A stretch of 48,693 nucleotides of DNA from contig JALVNE010000050.1 in the NCBI GenBank assembly GCA_027026755.1, forward strand, positions 1-48,693. The letters are read 5' to 3'. Each line of letters opens with the position of its first letter. Position 1 is the stretch's first letter. Below the pieces are notes generated by a model. The model saw only the letters and a program-made list of their open reading frames with translations, did no database searches and was not told where the DNA came from. Both the position numbers and the translations under genes were made by a program. This DNA is from Sedimenticola sp. (lineage in GTDB: Bacteria; Pseudomonadota; Gammaproteobacteria; Chromatiales; Chromatiaceae). This document shows positions 32,818 to 41,682 of this stretch, piece after piece.

Positions 32818-34365
32818 ATGAGCAGTGACAAACTGATTATATTCGATACCACCTTGCGTGACGGGGAGCAGAGCCCCGGCGCGTCCATGACCCGTGAAGA
32901 AAAAATCCGCATCGCCAAGAAACTGGAGTTGATGCGGGTGGATGTCATAGAAGCGGGATTCCCCATTGCCAGCGAAGGGGATTTCGACGCCGTGAAAGCG
33001 GTGGCTGAAACCGTGCAGGACTCCACCATCTGCGGCCTGGCCCGCGCCCTGGAAAAAGACATCGACCGGGCCGGTGAAGCCCTCAAGTCCGCCAATTCGG
33101 CGCGCATCCATACCTTCATCGCCACTTCGCCCATCCACATGCAGCAGAAGCTGCGCATGGAGCCGGATCAGGTGGTGGAGCAGGCCGTCTGGGCGGTGAA
33201 GCGCGCGCGCAAGTACACCGACAACGTGGAATTCTCCGCCGAGGACGCGGGGCGCTCGGAGATGGATTTCCTGTGCCGTATCGTCGAAGCCGCCATCGAC
33301 GCCGGTGCCACCACCATCAACATTCCCGATACCGTGGGTTACAACCTGCCGCACCAGTTCGGCGAAACCATCCGTACACTCATGGAACGGGTGCCCAACT
33401 CGGATAAGGCGGTGTTTTCCGTGCATTGCCACAACGACCTGGGCCTGGCGGTGGCCAATTCCCTGTCCGCCGTGCTCAATGGCGCGCGCCAGGTGGAATG
33501 CACCATCAACGGCCTGGGCGAGCGGGCCGGCAATGCTTCTCTCGAAGAAGTGGTCATGGCCGTGCGCACCCGCCAGGATGTGTTTCCCTGTAACACTGAC
33601 CTGGATACCACCCAGATCGTGTCCTGTTCCAAACTGGTGTCCAGTATCACCGGCTTTCCGGTGCAGCCGAACAAGGCCATCGTTGGCGCCAATGCCTTTG
33701 CCCACGAATCCGGTATCCACCAGGATGGCGTGCTCAAGAGCCGTGAGACTTATGAAATCATGCGCGCCGAGGACGTGGGCTGGAGCCACAACCGCATGGT
33801 GTTGGGCAAGCACTCCGGGCGCAACGCCTTCCGCACCCGCCTCAAGGAGCTGGGCATAGAGTTCGGTTCCGAGGAAAAGCTCAACGCCGCCTTCCAGCGT
33901 TTCAAGGCCCTGGCGGACAAGAAGCACGAAATCTACGACGAGGATCTGCAGGCGGTGGTGTCCGAATCCGTGCATGAACTGCGTGACCCGCGCATCAAGC
34001 TGGTGTCCCTCAAGGTATGCAGCGAGACGGGCGAAACCCCCACAGCAGATGTGGTGATCTCGGTGGATGGGGAAGAAAAGGCCGTGTCTTCCGCAGGTGC
34101 CGGCCCCGTGGATGCCGCTTTTCAGGCCATCGAATCCCTGCTGCAGACGGGGGCCAGGCTGACCCTGTACTCGGTGAACAACATCACCAGCGGCACCGAC
34201 TCCCAGGGCGAAGTCACCGTAAGGCTGGAAAAGGACGACAAGCTGGTCAATGGTCAGGGCGCCGACACCGATATCGTCATTGCCTCGGCCAAGGCCTATA
34301 TCAATGCCGCCAACCGCCTGATGACCCCGGTGGAGCGGGAGCATCCCCAGGTGGGAGACGTCTGA
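32818..34365 (+). CDS. leuA: 2-isopropylmalate synthase
   Basis: 515 residues, the LeuA type 1 form. It condenses acetyl-CoA with 2-ketoisovalerate, the committed step to leucine. The catalytic start is [19 protein letters not shown]; the metal-binding HxH is [29 protein letters not shown] and [18 protein letters not shown] are further signatures. The C-terminal ~120 residues form the regulatory domain for leucine feedback. A GGAG site lies 8-9 bases before the ATG. A Leu-rich leader ORF precedes it. leuBCD are not in the window. Confidence 0.97.
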   Translation: MSSDKLIIFDTTLRDGEQSPGASMTREEKIRIAKKLELMRVDVIEAGFPIASEGDFDAVKAVAETVQDSTICGLARALEKDIDRAGEALKSANSARIHTFIATSPIHMQQKLRMEPDQVVEQAVWAVKRARKYTDNVEFSAEDAGRSEMDFLCRIVEAAIDAGATTINIPDTVGYNLPHQFGETIRTLMERVPNSDKAVFSVHCHNDLGLAVANSLSAVLNGARQVECTINGLGERAGNASLEEVVMAVRTRQDVFPCNTDLDTTQIVSCSKLVSSITGFPVQPNKAIVGANAFAHESGIHQDGVLKSRETYEIMRAEDVGWSHNRMVLGKHSGRNAFRTRLKELGIEFGSEEKLNAAFQRFKALADKKHEIYDEDLQAVVSESVHELRDPRIKLVSLKVCSETGETPTADVVISVDGEEKAVSSAGAGPVDAAFQAIESLLQTGARLTLYSVNNITSGTDSQGEVTVRLEKDDKLVNGQGADTDIVIASAKAYINAANRLMTPVEREHPQVGDV

Positions 34366-34369
34366 GGCC

Positions 34370-35101
34370 ATGGATGGCGGCTGTCGTCAGCAGTATCTCG
34401 ACGCCCTGGGAATCGTTTCCTGGGTGCGTCGAGGGGACAAGGGAGGTGGTGCTGATGCCGGGGCAGACGAAGCGTCCCTGGAAACGCCGCCAGCTGCTGC
34501 CAACCCCGCGCCGGCTGCGACGGAAACTCCGTCCCCGGCACCGGTATCGGCTTGGGAAGCTCTGGAAGCTGCCGTGGCCGGCTGCCAGGCCTGCGAGCTG
34601 CACCGCAGCCGTACCCATACGGTGTTCGGCGTGGGTGACCGCAATGCCCGGCTGATGATCATCGGTGAAGCGCCAGGCGCCGAGGAGGACCGCCAGGGAG
34701 AGCCGTTCGTGGGACGGGCCGGCCAGCTCCTCAACGCCATGCTGCGCGCCATCGGTCTGGAGCGGGGGCAGGTGTTCATTGCCAATATCCTCAAGTGCCG
34801 TCCACCCGGCAACCGCAATCCTGCGCCGGATGAAGTGGCGGCCTGCGCCCATTTCCTCCGGCAGCAGGTGGCCCTGGTGCGTCCGCAGGTGATTCTGGCC
34901 GTGGGGGGCGTGGCGGCGCACAATCTGCTGCAGACGGATGACAGCGTGGGACGGCTGCGCCAGCGGGTACATGCCTATGGCGAGAACCGTATCCCCCTGC
35001 TGGTGACCTATCACCCGGCCTACCTGTTGCGCCGCCCTGAGGAAAAGGCCAAGGCATGGCAGGATCTGCAACAGCTCCACGGACTGCTGCATACAGACTG
35101 A
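34370..35101 (+). CDS. Family 4 uracil-DNA glycosylase (Fe-S)
   Basis: 243 residues. The family 4 UDG removes uracil from DNA and holds a 4Fe-4S cluster. Four Cys ligands are in the expected places: C72 and C75 (GCQACELH), C143 ([11 protein letters not shown]) and C159 (EVAAC). Motif 1 is [20 protein letters not shown] and the second active-site segment is TYHPAYLLR. An Ala/Pro-rich linker (about 38-60) separates a short N-terminal segment, as in many proteobacterial homologues originally annotated as phage SPO1 DNA-polymerase-related. It starts 4 bases after leuA and is followed 2 bases later by rimI. Confidence 0.95.
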   Translation: MDGGCRQQYLDALGIVSWVRRGDKGGGADAGADEASLETPPAAANPAPAATETPSPAPVSAWEALEAAVAGCQACELHRSRTHTVFGVGDRNARLMIIGEAPGAEEDRQGEPFVGRAGQLLNAMLRAIGLERGQVFIANILKCRPPGNRNPAPDEVAACAHFLRQQVALVRPQVILAVGGVAAHNLLQTDDSVGRLRQRVHAYGENRIPLLVTYHPAYLLRRPEEKAKAWQDLQQLHGLLHTD

Positions 35102-35103
35102 AG

Positions 35104-35550
35104 ATGCTGGAAGCCCGCACCATGCAGGTGGAAGACCTGCCCGCCGTCCTGGCCATCGAGCGCATGGCCTATTCTCATCCCTGGAGCCGGGGAATCTTCG
35201 AGGACTGCCTGGCCATCGGCAGCTACGAGTGCCGGGTCTATGAAGAGCAGGGGGTCTTGTGCGCCTACAGCATCATGTCCTGGGGCGCTGGGGAAGCGCA
35301 TTTGCTCAACATCTGTGTGCACCCGGAACGTCAGGGTCGGGGCCTGGGACGGGAAGTGCTGCAACAGGTGATAGAGCGGGCCAGGAAAAAGGCCGCGGAC
35401 ACGCTGTTTCTCGAAGTCAGGGTATCGAACAGCGGCGCCCGCCGCCTCTATGAATCCGCCGGATTCAACGAGATCGGCCAGCGTTTCGATTATTATCCCG
35501 CGGCCCAGGGCAGGGAAGATGCACTGGTATTCGCCCTGCCTTTGTTGTAG
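35104..35550 (+). CDS. rimI: [Ribosomal protein S18]-alanine N-acetyltransferase
   Basis: 148 residues from ATG 35104, 2 bases after the udg stop; a start at the Met seven residues on is also possible. GNAT fold with acetyl-CoA loop VHPERQGRGLGREVLQQVIE and the RimI-type end LEVRVSNSGARRLYESAGF then YYPAAQGREDALVF. RimI acetylates the N-terminus of S18, whose gene rpsR is at 46820. The udg-rimI pairing is common in this class. Confidence 0.93.
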   Translation: MLEARTMQVEDLPAVLAIERMAYSHPWSRGIFEDCLAIGSYECRVYEEQGVLCAYSIMSWGAGEAHLLNICVHPERQGRGLGREVLQQVIERARKKAADTLFLEVRVSNSGARRLYESAGFNEIGQRFDYYPAAQGREDALVFALPLL

Positions 35551-35592
35551 CGTACGCAATGATGTTTCCCAGCTTGTATGAAGGTATCCGTC

Positions 35593-36273
35593 ATGGCAGA
35601 TGAAGACAAGGACAAGACCGCCACCAAGAAAACGAAAAAGAAAGTAGCGAAGAAAAAGACTGCGGCGGCGAAAAAGGTTGCGAAAAAAAAGGTTGCGAAG
35701 AAAAAACTGACCGCCAAGAAGGCTGCTGTGAAAAAGAAAGTGACGAAGAAAACCGTGGCTGGGGCGGCATTGGATCAGAGTAAAACGTCGGATCAGAGTA
35801 AAACAGGGCCGGCGGAAACCCTGACGGAAGCGGCAGCCGTACCTCCGGAAAAGGTACAGGTATCCAACGACCAGGAGGCCGTGCCCGCAGCCCGGCCCCC
35901 GACGGATTCCCCACCTTCCCAAACGTCCGAAGGCGAAAGCGCCACTTGGTGGCTCAACCTGGCGCTGGTATTGGTGCTGGTCGCCATCGCCGCCCTCACG
36001 TACGCGATGATACGCTTTGGTGACTTCAAGGGCGTGGACATGGGACGCATCTGGTCCGATTTTTCCCCGTCTTCCACCCCGGTTCAGGTTGTTGAGCAAC
36101 AGGCAGCCCCCGAGGCAACAGAAAGAACCGACGCAGCACCGGCAGAGGAAGTCATGGTCGTGGAAGAAGAGGTCATTGTCACTGGTGCGCCTGCCACGGA
36201 ATTGCAACCCCTGCCTGAAGACCAGGTGAAGCTGTTGTGGGAAGCGCTGATGGTTGCTCCGGACCAGCCATGA
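35593..36273 (+). CDS. Lys-rich single-pass membrane protein
   Basis: 226 residues from ATG 35593 (AAGG site upstream; ATG 35578 is an alternative). Residues 1-60 are a highly basic run of KKxxAKKK units, like the C-terminal tails of histone-H1-type bacterial proteins. A duplicated DQSKT (two 15-base copies, 35772-35786 and 35790-35804) follows, then a Pro/Ala linker, one membrane span (WWLNLALVLVLVAIAALTYA, about 118-138) and an acidic periplasmic tail. By charge the Lys-rich end is cytoplasmic and could bind nucleic acid. Function unknown. It sits 42 bases after rimI. Confidence 0.8.
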   Translation: MADEDKDKTATKKTKKKVAKKKTAAAKKVAKKKVAKKKLTAKKAAVKKKVTKKTVAGAALDQSKTSDQSKTGPAETLTEAAAVPPEKVQVSNDQEAVPAARPPTDSPPSQTSEGESATWWLNLALVLVLVAIAALTYAMIRFGDFKGVDMGRIWSDFSPSSTPVQVVEQQAAPEATERTDAAPAEEVMVVEEEVIVTGAPATELQPLPEDQVKLLWEALMVAPDQP

Positions 36274-36286
36274 GTGATTCCTTGTC

Positions 36287-36739
36287 ATGAAAAACAAACT
36301 GTTGCCCGTATTGGCAAGCCTGCTGCTCATGACCCTGGGCGTGCTGCTTTATTACTCTTCCACGCCCTACATGAATCTCTACGTGGCGCCCATGATCAAA
36401 TCCATGGGGTTCGAACCGACGAAACTGATTCTGCTCACGATGCTGGCGCTGATAGCTTTCATCGGCGCTCTCATCGCCGGTTTCTTCAGCGTGTTTCTGT
36501 TCGAGATGGTCAGCGGCGGCTATCGGCCCCTGGTCATGGGGCTGGTCTATGCCACGCCCGTCGTGGCCATTCAACTGGCCGTGGTGGTCATGGGATACCT
36601 GAATGGCGGTGGCATGCCTCTGGAAGCACTATGGCTCTATCTGGGGGAAGTGCTGGCCATCTACATGGGATTCCTGGTTACGGCCCGGGCGGGGCAGGGC
36701 GTGGCCCGGCGCTTCTTTGTGCCGGAAGCGCCGGGTTGA
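36287..36739 (+). CDS. Four-span membrane protein, unknown
   Basis: 150 residues with about four membrane spans (for example LLPVLASLLLMTLGVLLYYS, LILLTMLALIAFIGALIAGF, YATPVVAIQLAVVVMGYLNG and LYLGEVLAIYMGFLVTARAG). No family recognised. It follows the Lys-rich membrane protein by 13 bases and ends in a short basic, Pro-containing tail. Probably co-transcribed with that gene. Confidence 0.75.
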   Translation: MKNKLLPVLASLLLMTLGVLLYYSSTPYMNLYVAPMIKSMGFEPTKLILLTMLALIAFIGALIAGFFSVFLFEMVSGGYRPLVMGLVYATPVVAIQLAVVVMGYLNGGGMPLEALWLYLGEVLAIYMGFLVTARAGQGVARRFFVPEAPG

Positions 36740-36743
36740 TAAA

Positions 36744-36771
36744 CTAGCGCGAATACAGTCCGGTAATGGTG
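36744..36771 (-). pseudogene. Fossil 3' end of a second PEBP gene
   Basis: 28 bases that match 26 of 28 with the last codons of the intact PEBP gene (36968-36995). Read on the minus strand both give TITGLYSR-stop; both differences are synonymous. The rest of the second copy is gone, and the space is filled by the 36775-36874 repeat element. It therefore looks like the remnant of a duplicated gene. Confidence 0.65.
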
Positions 36772-36774
36772 ATC

Positions 36775-36874
36775 GGGGTCGGAGTCAAATGGGAGGATGT
36801 TGGGAAGATCCGATGGCATGGAACAATTTGATCCCGATCCTTGTAACAGTTGGGTGGAATTTGACTCGGATCCC
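36775..36874. repeat. GGGGTCGGAGTC inverted-repeat element, copy 2
   Basis: 100 bp bounded by GGGGTCGGAGTCAAAT and, inverted, ATTTGACTCGGATCCC. It starts 3 bases after the PEBP fossil. Its sequence resembles the reverse complement of the element at 12437-12537, so there are two copies of one family in opposite orientation. Confidence 0.72.
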
Positions 36875-36967
36875 TTTGCAATAGCTTGGGCTATTGGTTC
36901 AATCGCAAATCCGCACCTGAACGCCGCTCCCGGCGCGATCATTGCGCTCCCGGGCGAAATGTTCTGG

Positions 36968-37519
36968 CTAGCGTGAATACAGCCCGGTAATGGTGCTTTC
37001 CGCCAGTTTGTGCTGGTTGATGTAGTAGCCCACCTTGGCTGCCGGCGCATCGTCCTGCAAAGGCAGTTTTTCCACGTCCAGCGCATACAGGGTGATGTGG
37101 TAGTGATGGATGCCATGCCCTTTGGGCGGGCAGGGACCGCCATAACCCTTGCTGCCGAAATCCGTGAGCGACTGAACGGCCTGTTCCGGCATGAGGCCGG
37201 AAGAGGGATTGCCGGCATTGGCGGGCAGTTTACGGGTATCCCGGGGGATGTTGAATACCACCCAGTGCCACCAGCCGCTGCCCGTGGGGGCGTCCGGGTC
37301 GTGGATGGTGAGGGCGAAGCTCTTGGTGCCGGATGGAATGTCTTTCCATTTCAGAGCGGGAGAAATGTTTTCCCCGTTACAGCCGAAACCTTTGTATTCC
37401 TGCTGCTTCTTCATGCGCACCTGATTGCTCACGTCCGGGCTTTGCAGTTCCAAGGCCAGGCTCGCCTGTGTCGTCAGGCCCAGTAGGCAGCCGAAAAGAA
37501 ATGTTCCCGCATGTTTCAT
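36968..37519 (-). CDS. YbhB/YbcL-family (PEBP) secreted protein
   Basis: 183 residues with a signal peptide (HAGTFLFGCLLGLTTQASLA-L). The PEBP ligand site is clear: FALTIHDPDAPTGSGWWHWV, then the FNIPRDTR segment and the GYGGPCPPKGHGIHHYHITL block with PxPP-GxHHYxF-type sequence. The bacterial Raf-kinase-inhibitor-like proteins are periplasmic or cytosolic with unclear roles. It ends ESTITGLYSR, and the same end recurs 224 bases downstream (see fossil). Single gene on the minus strand. Confidence 0.93.
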   Translation of the reverse strand: MKHAGTFLFGCLLGLTTQASLALELQSPDVSNQVRMKKQQEYKGFGCNGENISPALKWKDIPSGTKSFALTIHDPDAPTGSGWWHWVVFNIPRDTRKLPANAGNPSSGLMPEQAVQSLTDFGSKGYGGPCPPKGHGIHHYHITLYALDVEKLPLQDDAPAAKVGYYINQHKLAESTITGLYSR

Positions 37520-37596
37520 GTAATTGTCCCCTCATGGAAAGATGATTTGTCGTCTGCCCAGTATAGCCTTATTTCCCAGTCTTTCGGGGATTCACT

Positions 37597-37682
37597 GGCT
37601 GTTGAAAAATACCGTTTTGCGACAGCCTATGTGGGGACAAGGGCCTGCCGCCATTTTCGATGGTTGTAAGCCATTGAAAATG
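37597..37682. repeat. CATTTTC hairpin repeat, copy 3
   Basis: An outer pair GGCTGT/ACAGCC (37597-37602 and 37622-37627) is followed by GGGGACAAGGGC and then CATTTTCGATGG-TTGTAAG-CCATTGAAAATG (37652-37682, one G·T). Both the GGGACAAGG part (copy 1) and the hairpin arms (copies 1 and 2) recur. It lies between the PEBP promoter region and the tRNA terminator. Confidence 0.72.
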
Positions 37683-37700
37683 AAGGGGCCAGGAACCAAA

Positions 37701-37733
37701 GAAAAAGGGGCTGCGTTTTCACACAGCCCCTTT
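37701..37733 (-). terminator. Terminator of tRNA-Leu
   Basis: On the minus strand, GGGGCTG (37730-37724), a 10-base loop, CAGCCCC (37713-37707), then a run of Us. It starts just past the tRNA 3' end. Confidence 0.88.
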
Positions 37734-37739
37734 GGGGTA

Positions 37740-37826
37740 TGGTGCCGAGGAGAGGACTTGAACCTCCACGGGGTTGCCCCCACTAGCACCTGAAGCTAGC
37801 GTGTCTACCAATTTCACCACCTCGGC
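37740..37826 (-). tRNA. tRNA-Leu (CAG)
   Basis: 87 bases including encoded CCA. Acceptor GCCGAGG pairs with CCTCGGC. The anticodon arm is CTAGC-TTCAGGT-GCTAG with anticodon CAG. A long variable arm (TGGGGGCAACCCCG) marks a class II tRNA, and the T loop is GTTCAAGTC. It reads CUG, the codon most used for Leu in this window. It stands alone with its own terminator. Confidence 0.97.
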
Positions 37827-37895
37827 AAGAATCTCGGGCGCCGCCCTCGTTCTTGAGGCGCGCACTGTACAAGGTGGCGGTGGTTCTGTCAACCA

Positions 37896-38381
37896 TCAAT
37901 CTTCACTGGCCTGTACGCCGGGGCGATACACTTTGTAGACATATACGGGAATGTCCAGATCTCCCAGGTGCTTTTCGATGAGGGGTTCCACGTCCTCCCA
38001 GTCCAGCCCGCCCACCCCGGTAGCCAGGCGGGGCAGGGCGATGGAAGTGAGCCCCTCCTTCACGGCAATTTTACGCAATGCCTTGAGGGCATGATTCACG
38101 TTGGGCAGGGTGGCGGGCTCGGGTTTGGCGCCATGGCCGTAGCCACCGTTCTGGGTGATGAGGTTGATGATGCGCACGCCGTCCGGGCCGCCCCACATCC
38201 AGGCTTCACCCGGCTTGGGGTGATGCTGGTGGCACCAATGATGGAAATCCTTGTGCATGGCGGGATATTTTTCGTGCAATGCCTTGGCCAGTCCCTGGTT
38301 CATGGGGTCATTGGCGGCAACACCGTGGGCAATGGCCTGTGCCCTGGTCAAGAGAATGTCACCTTCCACATTCTTGATCAT
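37896..38381 (-). CDS. Macrodomain protein
   Basis: 161 residues from the ATG at 38381, which has a GGAGT site 9 bases upstream; a longer frame start at 38408 is less likely. The macrodomain signatures are MIKNVEGDILLTRAQAIAHG with VAANDPMNQGLAKAL, IINLITQNGGYGHG, and the ADP-ribose phosphate loop IALPRLATGVGGLDWEDVEP. It belongs to the ALC1-like/ADP-ribose-glutamate hydrolase group that ends GVGGLxW; likely an ADP-ribosyl hydrolase or ADP-ribose binder. No toxin partner such as DarT is next to it. Confidence 0.9.
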   Translation of the reverse strand: MIKNVEGDILLTRAQAIAHGVAANDPMNQGLAKALHEKYPAMHKDFHHWCHQHHPKPGEAWMWGGPDGVRIINLITQNGGYGHGAKPEPATLPNVNHALKALRKIAVKEGLTSIALPRLATGVGGLDWEDVEPLIEKHLGDLDIPVYVYKVYRPGVQASED

Positions 38382-38509
38382 TGTTGTTACTCCTTGGTTG
38401 CTGTTCATTGAGCCTGATTACAGCTTAGAGCCATTCCAAGGAACAGGCATTGACCTGAGGCAATATCGCCGGTTGGAACAAGTATTCTGCCGGAAACCGG
38501 ACAAGGGCG

Positions 38510-38515
38510 TATAAT
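38510..38515 (+). promoter_or_regulatory. -10 element of rnr
   Basis: A perfect TATAAT 40 bases before the rnr GTG. The -35 at the expected distance is poor. Confidence 0.5.
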
Positions 38516-38555
38516 GTGGCGCTGAAATATTCATACAGTTAAGGTAATCAGGCCT

Positions 38556-40829
38556 GTGGCCAAATCCAGAAAGAAGCAGAAATCACCCAAAAGTGATCCC
38601 TACCGCGCCCGGGAAGAGCGCAAATACGACAATCCCATTCCCAGCCGGGAATTCATCCTGGAAACCCTGGAACAGCACGGCGTCCCCGTAAAGCTGGAAG
38701 ATCTCCCGCCGCTGCTCGGCATCGACGACGAAAAGCAGATCGAGGCCCTGGGATACCGCATCAAGGCCATGATCCGTGATGGCCAGCTGGTGCGTAACCG
38801 GCGCGGCGGCCTGTGCGTGGTGAACAAGAAAGATCTCATCGCCGGGCGGGTGATTGCCCATCCCGATGGCTTTGGCTTCCTGCGCCCCGACGAGGGCGGG
38901 GACGACCTGTTCCTCTCGCCCCGGGAAATGCGCCCCCTGTGGCATGGCGACCGGGTGGTGGTGCAGGTCACGGGCATGGACAGGCGCGGCCGCCGCGAAG
39001 GTTCCGTGGTGGAAATCCTGGAGCGGGCCCACAGCCAGGTGGTGGGCCGTCTGCATATCGACGCCGGCATGGGCTTCCTGGTGCCGGACAACAAGCACAT
39101 GACCCACCGCATCGTCATTCCCGATGAGCATTTCAATGGGGCCAAACAAGGCCAGATGGTGGTGGTGGAGATTCTGGAACACCCCACCAAGTGGCGTCAG
39201 CCCATTGGCCGGGTGGTGGAGATCATCGGCGACCATCTGGCGCCGGGCATGGAAACCGATGTCGCCATACGCACCCACGAGATTCCCGTGGACTGGCCGG
39301 AGGACGTGGAGCGGGAAATCGCCCGGCTGTCGGAGGAAGTGCCGGAGGAGGCCAAGGAAGGGCGCGTGGATCTGCGCGATCTGCCCCTGGTGACCATCGA
39401 CGGCGCCGATGCCCGGGATTTCGATGACGCCGTGTATTGCAGGCGCACGCCCAAGGGCTGGAAACTGCTGGTGTGCATCGCCGATGTCTCCGCTTATGTG
39501 AAGCCCGGCAGCGCCCTGGACGAGGAGGGATACAAACGGGGCAATTCCACCTATTTCCCGGACCGGGTGGTGCCCATGTTGCCGGAGATCCTTTCCAACG
39601 GCTTGTGTTCCCTCAATCCCCGGGTGGACCGCCTGTGCATGACCGCCGAGCTGTTCATCGACCGTCAGGGCAATATCCTGCGCTCGCGTTTCTTCGAGGG
39701 GGTGATGTGTTCCCAAGCACGCCTGACCTATGACGAAGTGGCTGCCATGCTCTACGAGGGCGACAATAAGCTGCGCAAACAACACGCCAGGCTGCTGCCC
39801 CATCTGGAGGAGCTGGACAAACTTTATCAGGCCCTGCACGGCGCGCGCAGGAAACGCGGCGCCATCGATTTCGATACGGTGGAAACCCGCTTCGAGTTCA
39901 GCGAGGAAGGGCGCCTGAGCGGCATCGTGCCCACCACGCGCAACGATGCCCACCGCATCATCGAGGAATGCATGCTGGTGGCCAATGTGGCCGCGGCGCG
40001 TCTGCTGCTGCGCAAGAAGATTCCGGCTCTGTACCGGGTGCACGAGCCGCCCAGCGAGGACAAGCTCAGCGACCTGCATGAATTCCTGGCCCAGCTGGGC
40101 CTCAGTCTGGGAGGCGGCAGCAAGCCCACGGCCAAGGACTATGCCGAACTCATCGAGAAGATCAAGGACAGGCCTGATGCCAACATGATCCAGACGGTGC
40201 TGCTGCGCTCCATGATGCAGGCCATCTATTCTTCGGAGAATATCGGCCATTTTGGCCTGGCGTTTCCCGCCTATACTCACTTCACCTCGCCCATACGCCG
40301 TTATCCCGACCTGCTGGTACACCGCGCCATCCGTCACCTCATTACCGATGGCCGGCCGGAAACCTTTGAATATTCCTTCCCGCAGATGGCCACCATGGGG
40401 GAGCACTGCTCCATGACCGAGCGGCGCTCCGACGAGGCCACCCGGGATGCCGCCGATGCCCTGAAATGCGAATACATGCTGGACAAGGTGGGGCTGGAAT
40501 TCGAGGGGCTGATCGTCAGCGTGAACAGTTTCGGAGTATTCGTGGAACTCAAGGACGTGTATATCACCGGACTGGTGCATATCACTTCCCTGGATCACGA
40601 CTTCTTCCATTTTGACCCCATTGCCCACAAGCTGGTGGGCGAGCGCAGCGGCAAGACCTACCGCCTCGGGGACGCCATCCAGGTGGTGGTGGCCGCCGTG
40701 AGTCTCGATGACCGTAAGATCGACCTGGCCCTGGCCAATCGCGGTGAAAAGCCCGCAAAAGGTGAAAAGCCCCCGCGCAAGGGAAGGAAGAACAGGAGCC
40801 GCCGTTCCCGGCAGCGCAGGAAGGGATGA
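38556..40829 (+). CDS. rnr: Ribonuclease R
   Basis: 757 residues from GTG (weak AAGG site). Order: N-terminal helix-turn-helix (SREFILETLEQHGVPVKLED), two cold-shock domains (RNRRGGLCVVNKKDLIAGRV; VIAHPDGFGFLRPDEGGDDL), the RNB nuclease domain with VTIDGADARDFDDAVYCRRT (catalytic Asp cluster), then an S1 domain (FEGLIVSVNSFGVFVELKDV) and a Lys/Arg-rich tail (KGRKNRSRRSRQRRKG). It degrades structured RNA 3' to 5'. rlmB overlaps its stop by four bases (ATGA), a common pair. Confidence 0.98.
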   Translation: MAKSRKKQKSPKSDPYRAREERKYDNPIPSREFILETLEQHGVPVKLEDLPPLLGIDDEKQIEALGYRIKAMIRDGQLVRNRRGGLCVVNKKDLIAGRVIAHPDGFGFLRPDEGGDDLFLSPREMRPLWHGDRVVVQVTGMDRRGRREGSVVEILERAHSQVVGRLHIDAGMGFLVPDNKHMTHRIVIPDEHFNGAKQGQMVVVEILEHPTKWRQPIGRVVEIIGDHLAPGMETDVAIRTHEIPVDWPEDVEREIARLSEEVPEEAKEGRVDLRDLPLVTIDGADARDFDDAVYCRRTPKGWKLLVCIADVSAYVKPGSALDEEGYKRGNSTYFPDRVVPMLPEILSNGLCSLNPRVDRLCMTAELFIDRQGNILRSRFFEGVMCSQARLTYDEVAAMLYEGDNKLRKQHARLLPHLEELDKLYQALHGARRKRGAIDFDTVETRFEFSEEGRLSGIVPTTRNDAHRIIEECMLVANVAAARLLLRKKIPALYRVHEPPSEDKLSDLHEFLAQLGLSLGGGSKPTAKDYAELIEKIKDRPDANMIQTVLLRSMMQAIYSSENIGHFGLAFPAYTHFTSPIRRYPDLLVHRAIRHLITDGRPETFEYSFPQMATMGEHCSMTERRSDEATRDAADALKCEYMLDKVGLEFEGLIVSVNSFGVFVELKDVYITGLVHITSLDHDFFHFDPIAHKLVGERSGKTYRLGDAIQVVVAAVSLDDRKIDLALANRGEKPAKGEKPPRKGRKNRSRRSRQRRKG

Positions 40830-41575
40830 ACGATAACGCCCGGATCATCGCGGGCATTCACAGCGTTCGCGCCGCCTTGAAGCACGGCGGGGAGCAGGTG
40901 CAGCGCATCTGGTTCGATGCGCGGCGCAATGACCGCCGGCTGGGCCAGCTGCTGTCCCGGGCGCGCAAGCTGTATGTGGAACTCATTTCCACCGACAAAG
41001 CCGAGCTGGACCGCCTGGCCCAGGGCGGCCAGCATCAGGGAATCGTCGCCCAGGTGAAAATGGCGGCAGCGCTGAATGAGCGCGCTTTGGATGAACTCCT
41101 GTCCAACCTGGAAGAAGCGCCTTTCCTGCTGGTGCTCGACGGCGTGCAGGACCCGCACAACCTGGGGGCCTGCCTGCGCACCGCGGATGCCGCGGGCGTG
41201 CATGCGGTGATCGCCCCCAAAGACCGGGCCGTGGGGCTCACCCCCGTGGCCTGCAAAGTGGCCAGCGGCGCGGCCGAGTCCGTGCCCTTCATCCAGGTCA
41301 CCAATCTCGCCCGCACCCTGCGCCAGCTGCGGGATGCCTGCAATCTGTGGGTGGTGGGGCTTGCCGGGGAAGCAGAACAGTCCCTTTACGATAGTGACCT
41401 GCGAGGGCCGCTGGTGGTGGTCATGGGCAGCGAGGAGAAAGGTCTGCGGCGTCTGGTGCGGGAGCAGTGCGATATCCTCGTCTCTTTGCCCATGCGCGGC
41501 GCGGTGGAAAGCCTGAACGTCTCCGTGGCGACCGGTATTACCCTTTTCGAGGCGCTGCGCCAGCGCAATTCCTGA
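40826..41575 (+). CDS. rlmB: 23S rRNA (guanosine-2'-O)-methyltransferase RlmB
   Basis: 249 residues. It methylates G2251 of 23S rRNA. The N-terminal substrate-binding domain begins RIIAGIHSVRAALKHGGEQV. The SPOUT domain shows LLVLDGVQDPHNLGACLRTA (motif 1), KVASGAAESVPFIQV, VMGSEEKGLRRLVREQCD (motif 2) and PMRGAVESLNVSVATGITLF (motif 3). It overlaps rnr by four bases (ATGA). A perfect 7-bp hairpin GCTGAAA-TTTC-TTTCAGC lies 27 bases after the stop (41602-41619), without a strong U tract. Confidence 0.97.
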   Translation: MNDNARIIAGIHSVRAALKHGGEQVQRIWFDARRNDRRLGQLLSRARKLYVELISTDKAELDRLAQGGQHQGIVAQVKMAAALNERALDELLSNLEEAPFLLVLDGVQDPHNLGACLRTADAAGVHAVIAPKDRAVGLTPVACKVASGAAESVPFIQVTNLARTLRQLRDACNLWVVGLAGEAEQSLYDSDLRGPLVVVMGSEEKGLRRLVREQCDILVSLPMRGAVESLNVSVATGITLFEALRQRNS

Positions 41576-41682
41576 TTCCTGCAAGGGCCGGCCAGCGTAT
41601 GGCTGAAATTTCTTTCAGCATCTTAAGGCGCAATTGGACTATTATTTAAAGATAAGTTGTAGGGAAACAAGGGAATGCAACG

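Noticed and set aside
37740..37826. Integration site (attB) use of tRNA-Leu
   Set aside because: No integrase and no repeated tRNA 3' end in the window.
37896..38381. DarTG-type toxin-antitoxin pair based on the macrodomain gene
   Set aside because: No DarT-like ADP-ribosyltransferase is adjacent; neighbours are a tRNA and rnr.
38583..40628. A 681-codon minus-strand frame opposite rnr
   Set aside because: RNase R is certain on the plus strand; the opposite frame is His/Gln-rich shadow sequence.
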